Shown: positions 1-8,720 of the stretch, piece after piece
Layout of the letters: each line of letters starts with the position of its first letter
Numbering within the stretch: position 1 is the stretch's first letter
Assembly (NCBI GenBank): GCA_020445005.1
Contig: JAGRHM010000213.1
Span: 1-13,891, forward strand
DNA: 13,891 nt
DNA from: Candidatus Competibacteraceae bacterium
GTDB taxonomy: Bacteria > Pseudomonadota > Gammaproteobacteria > Competibacterales > Competibacteraceae
Direction: 5' to 3'
The notes under the pieces: generated by a model
The model's input: the letters and a program-made list of their open reading frames with translations, nothing else
Database searches by the model: none
Told to the model about the DNA's origin: nothing
Translations under genes and position numbers: made by a program

Positions 1-1043
1 ACCGCCGCCGCCAGTGAGGAAAAGAGTACAAAGCAATCCAGCGGTTCGTCCTGGGTAACTGCATCGAGCAGCAATGCCCCGACAATTTTCGGGGCCAGAA
101 CTGCCTGGAAATCAGCCGCGGTCTTGCGGTGAACCGGCTCAGGCGTCAGCGTCCCGGCGGCATGGATGACTCCATGCAATCGTCCATGACGCTGACGAAT
201 GTGCTGATACGCATGATGAACTTGCCCTGGATCGGTAACATCCGTCGGCAGGAACTCGACATGATCGCCCAGCGCCATTAATGCGGTTTGCGCCGCGCCT
301 GTAGGGGCGGTGCGCCCGCTGACGATAACCCGCGCCCCCTGAATCTCGACCAGATGCTGGGTCAGCAGCAAACCCAGCGCGCCACATCCCCCCGTAATCC
401 AGTACACCCCATTGCGCCGCCAAGGGGAACCCGTTGGTGTGGGCGGCGTGGGAACTGGAGCGCGTTGCTGCACATAGCGCTGACCCTGCCGCCACCACAC
501 TTCCTCGGCGACTGCCGCGGCGCGCAATTCGCTGAACAAAACTTCAACCAGATCGGCGTCGCGCCCGGACAGCCGCACCGCCGTCCAGCGCACCTTCACC
601 GGGAGCGCACGTAACGAACGGTCAAAACCGCCCGCCGCCGCGCCGAACGCCTCCCCGAATTCCGCATCGTCATCATGAACGCTGATGACCCGCATCGGCT
701 CATCGGCGCATTCACGCACCAGTGCGCCAGCCAAGGCCAGCAACGGTTGCAAATGTCGGTCGAGCATCGGGCGGAAATGCGCCAGCTCCGATTCGCGCGC
801 CCATTCAGCATTCCCCACCGGGTTGGGCAACACTACGATAGCAGCCGGCCAGCATCCCTCAGCGCGTAATTGCTGCAACAACGCAGTGAAGGGCGGAGAA
901 TTTGCGCTCTGGCGCAGAACGCCGCCCTCGGCCTGGATATGTTGACGCAACGCTGTTAACGTCGCTTCATCGCCGCCCAGCGCCAGAATCGGCGAAGGCA
1001 ATGGTTGACGAGCCACCGGCGTAGGTTGCCATACCGGGCGGAA
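1..1043 (-). other. Ketoreductase domain KR2, module 2 (C-terminal part cut)
   Basis: Visible residues 2560-2906 begin at FRPVW and contain the NADPH motif ITGGCGALG (2775-2783), Lys2878 (LAPK) and Ser2901/2902 (LFSS). The catalytic Tyr lies beyond the window. The loop after HAAG reads TLTPEPV with no LDD-like Asp, which by the usual rule points to A-type or at least not B-type reduction. No DH separates KS2 from KR2, so module 2 should leave a beta-hydroxyl group if KR2 is functional. Confidence 0.82.
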
Positions 1044-4000
1044 GACCTGAACATTTAGCGCATCAAGCGCCTGCTTAGCCTGCTCTGGCTGGGGCATGTT
1101 CACAGTTGCAATCAACCGTTCCGGTTCCGGCAACCAGTACCGGGCGCGACTGAATGGATATGTCGGCATGGGCGTCCGTCGATGCGGCCCCGGATAGAGG
1201 TTATTCCAATCCACGTCATGCCCTTGGACATAAGCCGCTGCGATGCGCCCCAGAACAACCTCATCCTGCGGTCGCGCCAGTAGTTCCCGCTGCGCGCGCC
1301 GCCAGGCTGCCCGGTTCGCGGCATCCAGAGTGGAACCCGCGCTCATGGCTAACCAACTGTCAGCGGCGTTCCCCTGCTCATGCAGGGTTCGCAACTTGGC
1401 AATGGCATCCGCATGATCGGTCACCAGCACCGCCGCGCGCGGACCAGTGAAGTGTGTGCGTCCGACGTTCAGGGTATAAGCAATATCCGCCATTGACACC
1501 GCCGAACCCTCACCCGCCAGCCAATCCTGCAACTGCGCCAATCGAGTCTGAAGCGAAGCGGGAACGTGGGCGGAAATCGCCAGCAGATGCTGTTGGCCAG
1601 TCGCCACCGATGGCGCGATAGGCAGCGGTGGTTCTTCGACGACGACGTGCGCGTTGGTGCCGCTTAACCCAAAGGAACTGATCGCCGCCCGGCGCGGGTG
1701 ATCCAGCGCAGCCGGCCAGTCTTGCAACTCACGGTTGATGTAAAACGGACTGTCAGCAAGCGTGATATGGGGATTCGGCGCGGTGAAATGCAATAAAGGC
1801 GGCCATTGGCGATGCTTGAGCATCAACAACACTTTCAACAACCCGGCGACGCCCGCTGCCGGTCCGGCATGACCGATATTGGCCTTGACCGAACCGAGGG
1901 TGCAAAAACTGCGCTGATCGGTAAAGTGACGGAACGCGCCGTTCAACGCCTCGAACTCAATGGGATCGCCCAGTTTGGTACCGGTGCCATGCGCTTCAAC
2001 ATAGCTGATCGTGGCCGGATTGACGCCGCTCTGCGCATACACGGTTTCCAGCAACTCGCGTTGCGCCAGAGCGCTGGGCGCGGCAATGCCGTTGCTGCGC
2101 CCGTCCTGATTACTGCCCGAGGCTACGATGACACCGTGAATCGTGTCCCCATCCTGCACAGCCGCTTCCAGAGGCCGCAGCACCACCACACCGACCCCCT
2201 CGCCGGGTACAAAGCCGTTTGCGTTCTGATCGAAAACCCGACATTGTCCCGTGGACGACAACATGCCCAACCGCCCGGTCAGGGCGTGAAAACCGGGGGT
2301 GGTAGCCACAAATACGCCTCCCGCCAGCGCCAGCTCGCACTCGCCCGCCCGCAGGCTCTGACAGGCCAGATGCAGCGCGACCAGCGACGAGGAACAGGCT
2401 GTGTCCACCGCCAGCGCCGGCCCGCGCAGATTCAGCAGATACGCAATGCGTCCCGCCAGCATCGCCGCGCCGTTCCCCATAAAGGCATAAGGAGAGGCAT
2501 CCAGACCAGCGGCCACCATTTTATGGGTATAGTCGCCCGCGCCGACCCCGACGAAGACGCCCGCCCGGCGCTGATTCAGCCAGCGATCACTATATCCGGC
2601 ATGTTCCAGGGCGCTCCAGGCTTCCTCCATAAACAGCCGTTGCTGTGGATCGGTAAATTCCGCTTCCGCCCCGGACATCTGGAAAAACAACGGATCGAAA
2701 TCGGCGATACCCTCCAGGAAGCCGCCCCACTTGCAGGGACTCTTATCCGGTTGATGCGGATCGGGATCGTAATAGGCCGACACATCCCAACGCTCGGCGG
2801 GAACCTCGGTCACCCGGCAACGCCCCGCCTGCAAATCCGCCCAGAACGCATCCAGATTCGCCGCGCCGGGAAAGCGTCCCGCCATGCCGACAATGGCAAT
2901 CCGCTCAACCAGCCCCGTTCCTGAATGCCCCTTCTCCTCTAGCCGTGAAGGACTCGGGTCAGGCGAGGAGGTAACGGATCGCCCGAACAACGCGCCGGCA
3001 TCAACCACCGGGGACGACTCACCAGCAAACGTCGCCGCCCGCCGCGCCGCCAGTTCCGGCTCATGCGCTGCTATCAGGTGCGCGCTCAAATCGGCCACGC
3101 AAGCGTAATCGAACAATAGCGTCGCCCGCAGGATCACCCCCAGTTCATCGCTCAACCGGGTCATCAAATCCACGCCCAGGATCGAATCCACCCCGTAATC
3201 CGCGAACCGGCGGCGGTGATCAATCTCGCCAGGGGCCAGATTCAGCGTCTGCGCCAGCGCCCGCCGCACTTTCTGTTCGACCCAGACCGGCAGATCGCCG
3301 GAATCTTCCGGCGGCGGCGAAATGGCGGATGGAACGACCGCGTGATGCGGCGTTGTCGCTACGACAGCCGCGCCAACCGGCGAGCGGTCATCCGCCTGCG
3401 CCAGTATTACGGTCTGAGCGTCGCTGTCCGTAGTCGCCGACGCCAGTCCCTGGAAGCCGCAAGTCAGCAGAATGCGCCGCCAACTTGCTTCACTGAGCAA
3501 CGGACTGTATGGCAACCGATATTTCCCATCCACAAATCGCCACCAACCTTCGGTCAGGCCAAAGGTCAGCGTTGAAAAATCCTGCCGGTGGATGGCTTCG
3601 TTGAGGATCAGCACCCCACCTGGACGCAAGGTTTGCCGGACATGCCGCAACGTTTGATGAATCCGCGCGGTCGCGTGCAACACATTCGCCGCCAGCACCA
3701 TATCGCAGGAACCCGGTTCAATGCCCTGTTCCGCTGGATTGCTTTCAATGTCCAGCACGAGAAAGCGGGCAAACGGATAATCCGCCGCGAATTGCCTCCG
3801 GGCCTGCTGCACCAGACCGGCGGACAGGTCGGTATACCGATATTCAATGCATTCGCCCAGCGGCGCCAGCGCCGCTAGCGCCGCCGCGCTGGTGCCACCG
3901 GTGCCTGCACCGATTTCCAGAATCCGGCAACGATCCTGACGTTGCAGCACTTCCGCCGCCCGCGCCGCAATCACCTCGGCGCACAGTCGGTTGTACTGCG

Positions 4001-7000
4001 CCACAATCGGATTGTCCCGGTAAAGCGCCTGCACCAGCGGCAAGATCTCGGCACCAAATAACACTTCGGTCGCCGCCCGTTCGCCGCGCAATAATTGCGG
4101 ATAGGCGCGCAAACAATGTTCGAGTACGCCGATGAAGGGCGCGGTCCACGGTGGCAACGCCCCGATCGTCGCTCCCCGGGCCTCGGGTAAGCGCGGACTG
4201 CCCCGCCAGCCGTTTTCCTCGCGGAGCAGCCAGCCATCCTCCGCCAGCAAGGCCAGCAACGCCTCCAGCAATCGGGTATGTGCAGGCTCCAATCCCAACT
4301 GTTGCGCCAGGGTTTCGGTCGTGAAGCGTTGACCCACCGCCAGCACGCCCTGTTCCTGCCAGACGCGCGCCAACAACGCCCGACCATACGCCTCAACCTG
4401 GGTAAAAGCGGCGGCGATGGAGGCGGTTTCAGGATTAGCCGTCGCCGCCTGCCGCAACCGCCCGGCCAGGGCCATAAAGCCGGCGTCGCCATCCGCCTGC
4501 GGCAACGGCTCGTAGCAGCGCAGTCCCAACTTCGTCAGGATAGTGGGAGAAGCTTTCATCGGCATCCACTGCCCGGACGGGCTGGCCAGAATGCGCTCCA
4601 GAATGTCAATGCCTTCCGCGCGCCCGATCGCGCCAATGCCCAGCCGCGCGGCCTGACGGATATGAAAGGGATCGGCCACCGCGCCGACTTCGCCCCAGAA
4701 CCCCCAATTGAGTAGATAAACCGGCCATGCCCCGCGCTGGCGCAGAAAATGCGCGAAAGCATCCTGAAAAGTTGAAGCTGCGGCGTAATTGCCCTGCCCG
4801 ACGTTGCCGACGAAAGCATTAGCCGAGGAGAAAAACGCGAAAAAATCCAGCGGCTGGCCGATAACTGCCTGCGCCAGCGCCACGCTGCCCTGAACCTTCG
4901 GCGCCAGCACGGCCTGGAAACTTTCTTCGTCCAGATGATCCAGCGCCCGGTCGCATAACACCATCGCCGCCTGCATCACGCCATGCACCGCGCCCCAGCG
5001 TTGTCGCGCACCGGTCAGCGCCATCTGGATCGCCGTCGGATCGGTAATATCACACGTTCGGTGAATGACTTCGCCGCCAGTCCCGGCTATTTCCGCCACC
5101 TGCCGCTGACGGTCGACGTCCAGGGGACTGCGGCCCAATAGCAATACCCGGGCGCGATACGTCGCCGCCAGATGCTGAGCGACAGTCAGACCCAGTCCCC
5201 CGCCGCCGCCCGCCAGTACATAAACACCCTGTTCCCGGAAGGGCGACTGGACTGGTTCCGGCACGGTCACTGGCTCCAGGAACCGGCAATAGCGCACGCC
5301 CGCGCGCCAGGCCACCGCCAAACCTGGCTCCGTCCCAAGTTCGGCAAGCAGACCTTCCAGGATAGAAGCCTCATCCCAACGCACAACATCCACCAGGCTG
5401 ACGCGCCAGTCCCGAACTTCCCGCGACAGGGTTTGGGTCAGTCCCAAAACATCCGCACTCAACGGATTAACGGCGTCATCCGCCATAACAAGCTGCGCAT
5501 TCTGCGTGATGACGGCCAGCGTCAGGCCCGGCTGTCCACGACTGGTTTGACGCAATGCCTGGACCAGTCGCAACAGACTGAGCGAACCGCGCCGGACTGC
5601 TGCTTCTACACTCGTTAAATCCAGCGGATCGCCAGCCTGCTCCGCTGTGGCGCAAAAATAAACGGCTGCGACCGGTTTCAGGGTCGCGCACAACTGTTGC
5701 CAGGCATCGACCTGTTGCTGATCAATCTCGAAGACCCCCGGCGCCAGGGATTGGCCAGTCTGGCCAATCGCCACGCGGAGGGTAATCCTCGGCGTGAGTT
5801 CTCGCGCCAGCCGTTCCCCCAAACTGGGGTCTTCCAGGGGATGAACAATCAGCGCAATCCCTTCCGGCTGCGCAGAACCACTCGTCGGCAAAGGCTCTTC
5901 CCGCCAGACCGGACGGTAGCAGGGCATAGGATCAATTGACTCTTTCCTGGCCAACGCGGGAGAGCGCGCAGCGTCAAAGTGATCGGATGGGCTGGCTCGT
6001 TCAGGCGCATGGAGAGCCGTGGCCCGGAAATCCAGCAACCGCGCCTGCAGTCGACCCTCTGCATCCAGCAGCGCGATGTCGAAGCGGGCGTCAGCCACAT
6101 CCCGGCACTGTACATAGGCGCAAGTTTCCGTCCCCGGCGCCTGCAAAATCTTCACTTCCCCCACCGTGAATGGAACCAATACCCGATCCGCCGCACCCGG
6201 TTGCGCCGCCAGCCAAGCCATCGCCGTCTGAAAAGCGCCATCCAGCAACGTAGGATGCAGCGTGTAGTACGGCAACGCCGCCGCTTCGCCCGCGGGCAGG
6301 CGCAATTCCGCCAGCGCCTCATTCTCCCCCAACCAGAGTTCAGCCACGCCCTGACAGTAAGGACCGCAGGCCACCCCGGCTTGCTCGAACAACCTGTACA
6401 GTGCGGTCCGATCCAGTTGTCGAGTCGCCCGTTGCCGAACGCCCGCCAGATCCAGGCGCGGTACAGGTCCATCCACCGCCGCCCCCAGGCGCAACTCACC
6501 CCGGCAATGCGGCAATTCCTCCTCCGCACCGGAACAAATGGTGAATTTTAACTGCCCTTCCTGCTCCTCCAGATTCAGCAGCACCGTCACCGGCTCATCC
6601 GCCACTCGCAACGGTCGGGTGAACGTGATGCCAGCCAACCCCCGCACCGGAGTTTGCGGACGCCAGGCATGGGCCGCCGCACAAGCCATTTCCAGATAAC
6701 ACACGCCGGGCAGAATCGCCGCACCGTTGACCTGATGATCGCGCAGAAAGGGCATATCCGCCGCCAACTCACTTTGGAACCGCACCGCCCCCTCCCCTGG
6801 CGCAACCTGATCCAACAGGGGATGCAACCCTGTGCTGCGGCGCGGACGGGTCTGTTCCCCCGGCAGGAAACGGCGTCGCTCAAAGGGATAGCCCGGCAAT
6901 GACAAACGCCGTCGACTGCCGGGAGGGTACAGGCTCTTCCAGTCCGGCGTTGCTCCCTGGACATACTCGCGCGCCAGCGCCAGCCACCGGTTTTGTTCGG

Positions 7001-8720
7001 CATCCTGACCTGGGTTGATCTCGCCCGCCGTTCCCTCCCGCCGCCATTGCGTTAACTGGTTCAGCAACTCGTCCCGCTCCGCAGCGACCAGCGCCAACCG
7101 CTCCTCGAAATGGCAACGCCCGGCATTCAGCGTGAACGCCAGATCGCCCATATCTACAGTGGCCGGCGACTGTTCCCGGAGCCATTGCTCCAGATCAACC
7201 ACGCGCTGGAGCAACGCGCTTCCGGTACGGGCGGATAGCGTGAATAACTGCCAATCCCGGTTTGTTACCGGGGAACGGTGCGGAGCATCCGGGGCTTCTC
7301 CAATGACCAGATGCACATTCGTGCCGCTGAAACCGAAAGAACTGACGGCAGCGCGCCGGCGATCCTGCCCTGGGCGCGGCAACCACGGACGCGCGGCGGT
7401 GTTGACGAAAAAGGGGGTTTCCGCGAAGCCAATCGCCTCGTTTTCCCGCGTAAAATGCAGCGAGGGCGGCAACTGGCGCTGCTGCAGAGCCAGTAATACC
7501 TTGATTACACTGACTACGCCCGCCGCGCTCATGGTATGGCCGACATTGGTCTTCACCGAACCCAGCGCGCAGAACTGGCGCTCGGTGGTGAAGGCGCGAA
7601 AAGCCCGGGTCAATGCCTCAACTTCAATCGGATCGCCCAGCCGCGTGCCGGTGCCATGCGCTTCGACATAGCCAATGCTGGCCGGATCGATGGCAAAACG
7701 GCGATAAACCTCCTGTTCCAGGGCGGTCTGCGACGGAGCGCTGGGCGCGGTGATGCCGTTGGTTCGGCCATCCTGATTGGTCGCGGAGCCTTCGATGACG
7801 CCATAAATATGATCGCCATCGCGCAAAGCCGCCTCCAGCGGTTTCAGCACCAGCGCCCCGACCGCCTCGCCGGGCACAAAGCCATCCGCATCCTGGTCAA
7901 AAGCCCGGCACTGCCCGCGCGGCGACAACATCCCGGTCTTGCTGGCGGCCAGGTAAAAATTAGGCGTATTAAGGACGCACACGCCGCCGGCCAGAGCCAG
8001 TTCGCTCTCGCCCTGCGCCAGACTCTCGCAAGCCAGATGGATCGCCGCCAGCGACGAGGAACAAGCCGTGTCGATGGCCAGACACGGCCCCTTGAGATTC
8101 AGCAGATAAGCAATACGAGCTACCAGGATGGCGTTGGAATTACCCATAAACGCCGAACCATCGGGATCAAGACCGGCGGCGCTCAAGCGGTGAATAAAAT
8201 CGCCAGCGCCGACCCCGACGAACACGCCGCAGCGCCGGTTATCCAGCGCCTGATCGCCGTAACCGGCGTCCTCCAGCGCCAGCCAGGCGCTTTCCAGAAA
8301 CAGCCGTTGTTGCGGGTCCATCACCTCCGCTTCGCGCGGCGGGATGTTGAAAAACCACGCATCCAGATCAGCAATGCCGTCGAGAAATCCGCCCCATTTA
8401 CAGTCAGTCTTACCCGGCTGCCGGGGATCGGGATGATACAGGCGTTTGACATCCCAACGTTCCGGCGGCGCTTCACGGATGCTGGAGTGGCCTTCACAAA
8501 GCAATGTCCAGAAATCGCGGGGATTGGACGCACCGGGAAAGCGTCCCGCCAATCCAATCACAGCTACTTGTGGCCGTGATCGACTCGTTTCCATTGCGGT
8601 TGACCGGAACGAAGTCGGTTGCCATGCCGCGCCCAGTTGTTGCACCAGGGACAGAGCCTGAGCGGCGCTCAGCTCCTTGCGGGCCACCATCCCGAAGACC
8701 ACTTCTTTCAGTGAGGGCAA
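1..8720 (-). CDS. Trans-AT type I polyketide synthase, bimodular part (KS-DH-KR-cMT-ACP-KS-KR...), 3' end outside window
   Basis: This is a multidomain PKS subunit that extends an acyl chain on carrier proteins, using extender units supplied by a separate acyltransferase. The frame is open from an in-frame TGA (8748-8750) to the window edge, with 2906 codons visible. Domains by residue: docking-like helix 1-51, KS1 52-477, DH 633-902, KR1 934-1399, C-methyltransferase about 1440-1777, ACP about 1810-1886 (Ser1846), KS2 1938-2364, KR2 from 2560 and cut. Frame phase was checked at the catalytic motifs of every domain and no frameshift was seen. The TTG at 8720-8718 is chosen because GGAGG lies 6 nt upstream; no ATG closer to the stop fits as well. 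No AT domain follows either KS, which assigns it to the trans-AT class. It is divergent from the PKS/NRPS gene at 8897. The natural product is not recognised. Confidence 0.95.
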   Translation of the reverse strand, partial: MPSLKEVVFGMVARKELSAAQALSLVQQLGAAWQPTSFRSTAMETSRSRPQVAVIGLAGRFPGASNPRDFWTLLCEGHSSIREAPPERWDVKRLYHPDPRQPGKTDCKWGGFLDGIADLDAWFFNIPPREAEVMDPQQRLFLESAWLALEDAGYGDQALDNRRCGVFVGVGAGDFIHRLSAAGLDPDGSAFMGNSNAILVARIAYLLNLKGPCLAIDTACSSSLAAIHLACESLAQGESELALAGGVCVLNTPNFYLAASKTGMLSPRGQCRAFDQDADGFVPGEAVGALVLKPLEAALRDGDHIYGVIEGSATNQDGRTNGITAPSAPSQTALEQEVYRRFAIDPASIGYVEAHGTGTRLGDPIEVEALTRAFRAFTTERQFCALGSVKTNVGHTMSAAGVVSVIKVLLALQQRQLPPSLHFTRENEAIGFAETPFFVNTAARPWLPRPGQDRRRAAVSSFGFSGTNVHLVIGEAPDAPHRSPVTNRDWQLFTLSARTGSALLQRVVDLEQWLREQSPATVDMGDLAFTLNAGRCHFEERLALVAAERDELLNQLTQWRREGTAGEINPGQDAEQNRWLALAREYVQGATPDWKSLYPPGSRRRLSLPGYPFERRRFLPGEQTRPRRSTGLHPLLDQVAPGEGAVRFQSELAADMPFLRDHQVNGAAILPGVCYLEMACAAAHAWRPQTPVRGLAGITFTRPLRVADEPVTVLLNLEEQEGQLKFTICSGAEEELPHCRGELRLGAAVDGPVPRLDLAGVRQRATRQLDRTALYRLFEQAGVACGPYCQGVAELWLGENEALAELRLPAGEAAALPYYTLHPTLLDGAFQTAMAWLAAQPGAADRVLVPFTVGEVKILQAPGTETCAYVQCRDVADARFDIALLDAEGRLQARLLDFRATALHAPERASPSDHFDAARSPALARKESIDPMPCYRPVWREEPLPTSGSAQPEGIALIVHPLEDPSLGERLARELTPRITLRVAIGQTGQSLAPGVFEIDQQQVDAWQQLCATLKPVAAVYFCATAEQAGDPLDLTSVEAAVRRGSLSLLRLVQALRQTSRGQPGLTLAVITQNAQLVMADDAVNPLSADVLGLTQTLSREVRDWRVSLVDVVRWDEASILEGLLAELGTEPGLAVAWRAGVRYCRFLEPVTVPEPVQSPFREQGVYVLAGGGGGLGLTVAQHLAATYRARVLLLGRSPLDVDRQRQVAEIAGTGGEVIHRTCDITDPTAIQMALTGARQRWGAVHGVMQAAMVLCDRALDHLDEESFQAVLAPKVQGSVALAQAVIGQPLDFFAFFSSANAFVGNVGQGNYAAASTFQDAFAHFLRQRGAWPVYLLNWGFWGEVGAVADPFHIRQAARLGIGAIGRAEGIDILERILASPSGQWMPMKASPTILTKLGLRCYEPLPQADGDAGFMALAGRLRQAATANPETASIAAAFTQVEAYGRALLARVWQEQGVLAVGQRFTTETLAQQLGLEPAHTRLLEALLALLAEDGWLLREENGWRGSPRLPEARGATIGALPPWTAPFIGVLEHCLRAYPQLLRGERAATEVLFGAEILPLVQALYRDNPIVAQYNRLCAEVIAARAAEVLQRQDRCRILEIGAGTGGTSAAALAALAPLGECIEYRYTDLSAGLVQQARRQFAADYPFARFLVLDIESNPAEQGIEPGSCDMVLAANVLHATARIHQTLRHVRQTLRPGGVLILNEAIHRQDFSTLTFGLTEGWWRFVDGKYRLPYSPLLSEASWRRILLTCGFQGLASATTDSDAQTVILAQADDRSPVGAAVVATTPHHAVVPSAISPPPEDSGDLPVWVEQKVRRALAQTLNLAPGEIDHRRRFADYGVDSILGVDLMTRLSDELGVILRATLLFDYACVADLSAHLIAAHEPELAARRAATFAGESSPVVDAGALFGRSVTSSPDPSPSRLEEKGHSGTGLVERIAIVGMAGRFPGAANLDAFWADLQAGRCRVTEVPAERWDVSAYYDPDPHQPDKSPCKWGGFLEGIADFDPLFFQMSGAEAEFTDPQQRLFMEEAWSALEHAGYSDRWLNQRRAGVFVGVGAGDYTHKMVAAGLDASPYAFMGNGAAMLAGRIAYLLNLRGPALAVDTACSSSLVALHLACQSLRAGECELALAGGVFVATTPGFHALTGRLGMLSSTGQCRVFDQNANGFVPGEGVGVVVLRPLEAAVQDGDTIHGVIVASGSNQDGRSNGIAAPSALAQRELLETVYAQSGVNPATISYVEAHGTGTKLGDPIEFEALNGAFRHFTDQRSFCTLGSVKANIGHAGPAAGVAGLLKVLLMLKHRQWPPLLHFTAPNPHITLADSPFYINRELQDWPAALDHPRRAAISSFGLSGTNAHVVVEEPPLPIAPSVATGQQHLLAISAHVPASLQTRLAQLQDWLAGEGSAVSMADIAYTLNVGRTHFTGPRAAVLVTDHADAIAKLRTLHEQGNAADSWLAMSAGSTLDAANRAAWRRAQRELLARPQDEVVLGRIAAAYVQGHDVDWNNLYPGPHRRTPMPTYPFSRARYWLPEPERLIATVNMPQPEQAKQALDALNVQVFRPVWQPTPVARQPLPSPILALGGDEATLTALRQHIQAEGGVLRQSANSPPFTALLQQLRAEGCWPAAIVVLPNPVGNAEWARESELAHFRPMLDRHLQPLLALAGALVRECADEPMRVISVHDDDAEFGEAFGAAAGGFDRSLRALPVKVRWTAVRLSGRDADLVEVLFSELRAAAVAEEVWWRQGQRYVQQRAPVPTPPTPTGSPWRRNGVYWITGGCGALGLLLTQHLVEIQGARVIVSGRTAPTGAAQTALMALGDHVEFLPTDVTDPGQVHHAYQHIRQRHGRLHGVIHAAGTLTPEPVHRKTAADFQAVLAPKIVGALLLDAVTQDEPLDCFVLFSSLAAA
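1629..2906 (-). other. Ketosynthase domain KS2 (elongating)
   Basis: Residues 1938-2364 start at ERIAIVGMAGRFPG. The triad is complete: Cys2109 in DTACSSSL, His2244 in HGTGT, His2284 in NIGH. It is closely similar to KS1 in protein and in stretches of DNA around the His355/His2244 motif, consistent with module duplication. It receives the chain from ACP1 and extends it once. No AT follows. The post-KS linker runs to the YPFSRARYWL motif near nt 1135. Confidence 0.93.
2934..2970. repeat. Imperfect inverted repeat inside the ACP-KS2 linker
   Basis: On the plus strand, CTCCTC-TA-GCC (2934-2944) pairs with GGC-GAGGAG (2962-2970). This is a 9-bp stem with a 2-nt bulge and a 17-nt loop. It lies inside the coding frame, in the low-complexity linker between ACP and KS2, where the protein reads SSPDPSPSRLEEKG. 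The composition and the PDPSPS-type translation recall degenerate REP-like palindromes that sit in or beside genes in many proteobacteria. Whether it is a true mobile palindrome is not provable here. Confidence 0.45.
3066..3293 (-). other. Acyl carrier protein domain, module 1
   Basis: Residues about 1810-1886 form the four-helix carrier domain that tethers the chain through phosphopantetheine. The attachment site is Ser1846 in DYGVDSI. The helix after it (VDLMTRL) and the LFDYACVADLSAHL end match trans-AT ACPs. It is a single ACP, not a tandem pair. Confidence 0.9.
3396..4404 (-). other. SAM-dependent C-methyltransferase domain (cMT), module 1
   Basis: Residues about 1440-1777. The helical lead-in (LLALLAEDGWL, then a PQLLRGE region) and the Rossmann core match PKS alpha-carbon methyltransferases. 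The SAM loop is LEIGAGTGG (1600-1608). His1682 in NVLHAT and Glu1708 in LNE occupy the positions of the His-Glu dyad described for PKS C-methyltransferases. The domain lies after KR and before ACP, an order common in trans-AT systems. It should add one methyl to the alpha carbon of the beta-ketoacyl intermediate. O-methylation is less likely given these motifs. Confidence 0.87.
4524..5921 (-). other. Ketoreductase domain KR1, module 1
   Basis: Residues 934-1399 comprise an N-terminal structural half (from YRPVW) and a catalytic half. The NADPH loop is a glycine-rich AGGGGGLG (1170-1177). The catalytic set is Lys1275 (LAPK), Ser1298/1299 (FFSS) and Tyr1312 (GQGNY). The fourth position, Tyr+4, is Ser1316 (YAAAS) where most KRs carry Asn. 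Asp1257 in VLCD sits at the place of the third residue of the LDD marker for B-type stereochemistry. The domain is probably active, giving a B-type hydroxyl that DH then eliminates; the stereochemical call is tentative. Confidence 0.85.
6015..6824 (-). other. Dehydratase domain (DH), module 1
   Basis: Residues 633-902 form a double-hotdog dehydratase beginning at HPLLD. The catalytic His662 sits in H-x3-G-x4-P (HQVNGAAILPG). The second-half catalytic Asp827 sits in D-x3-Q (LLDGAFQ). Both are present, so the domain should remove water from the beta-hydroxyacyl intermediate made after KR1. The proline of the first motif and the D-x3-Q motif argue for an ordinary DH rather than an enoyl isomerase, which usually lacks the Asp. 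Confidence 0.88.
7290..8567 (-). other. Ketosynthase domain KS1 (elongating)
   Basis: Residues 52-477 catalyse decarboxylative Claisen condensation. The domain opens with VAVIGLAGRFPG. The nucleophile is Cys220 in DTACSSSL, with His355 in HGTGT and His395 in NVGH, so the Cys-His-His triad is intact and the domain should elongate. It ends at the usual NVHLV motif. The following 150 residues are a post-KS linker containing the SLPGYPF-type motif, not an AT. Confidence 0.93.
8568..8720 (-). other. N-terminal docking-like helical segment
   Basis: Residues 1-51 precede KS1. Residues 1-29 contain LKEVVFGMVARKELSAAQAL, which resembles the amphipathic docking or inter-module helices that precede KS domains in trans-AT PKSs and pair with the C-terminus of the upstream subunit. 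The following stretch to about residue 50 is polar and likely a flexible linker. The assignment rests on pattern and position only. It implies that another subunit or ACP feeds this protein rather than that it is the loading module. Confidence 0.5.

Noticed and set aside
1806..2924. Long open plus-strand frame (372 codons) opposite KS2
   Set aside because: It lies fully antisense to conserved KS2 motifs and its translation is Arg/Gln/His-rich with no recognisable domain; it is a by-product of GC-rich coding.
6880..7290. Possible cryptic AT domain after KS1
   Set aside because: The segment is only about 135 residues, has no GHSxG nucleophile motif and ends in the usual post-KS linker motif, so it is a linker.
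7536..8579. Long open plus-strand frame (347 codons) opposite KS1
   Set aside because: Same antisense shadow as at KS2; its resemblance to that other shadow only mirrors the KS1/KS2 homology.
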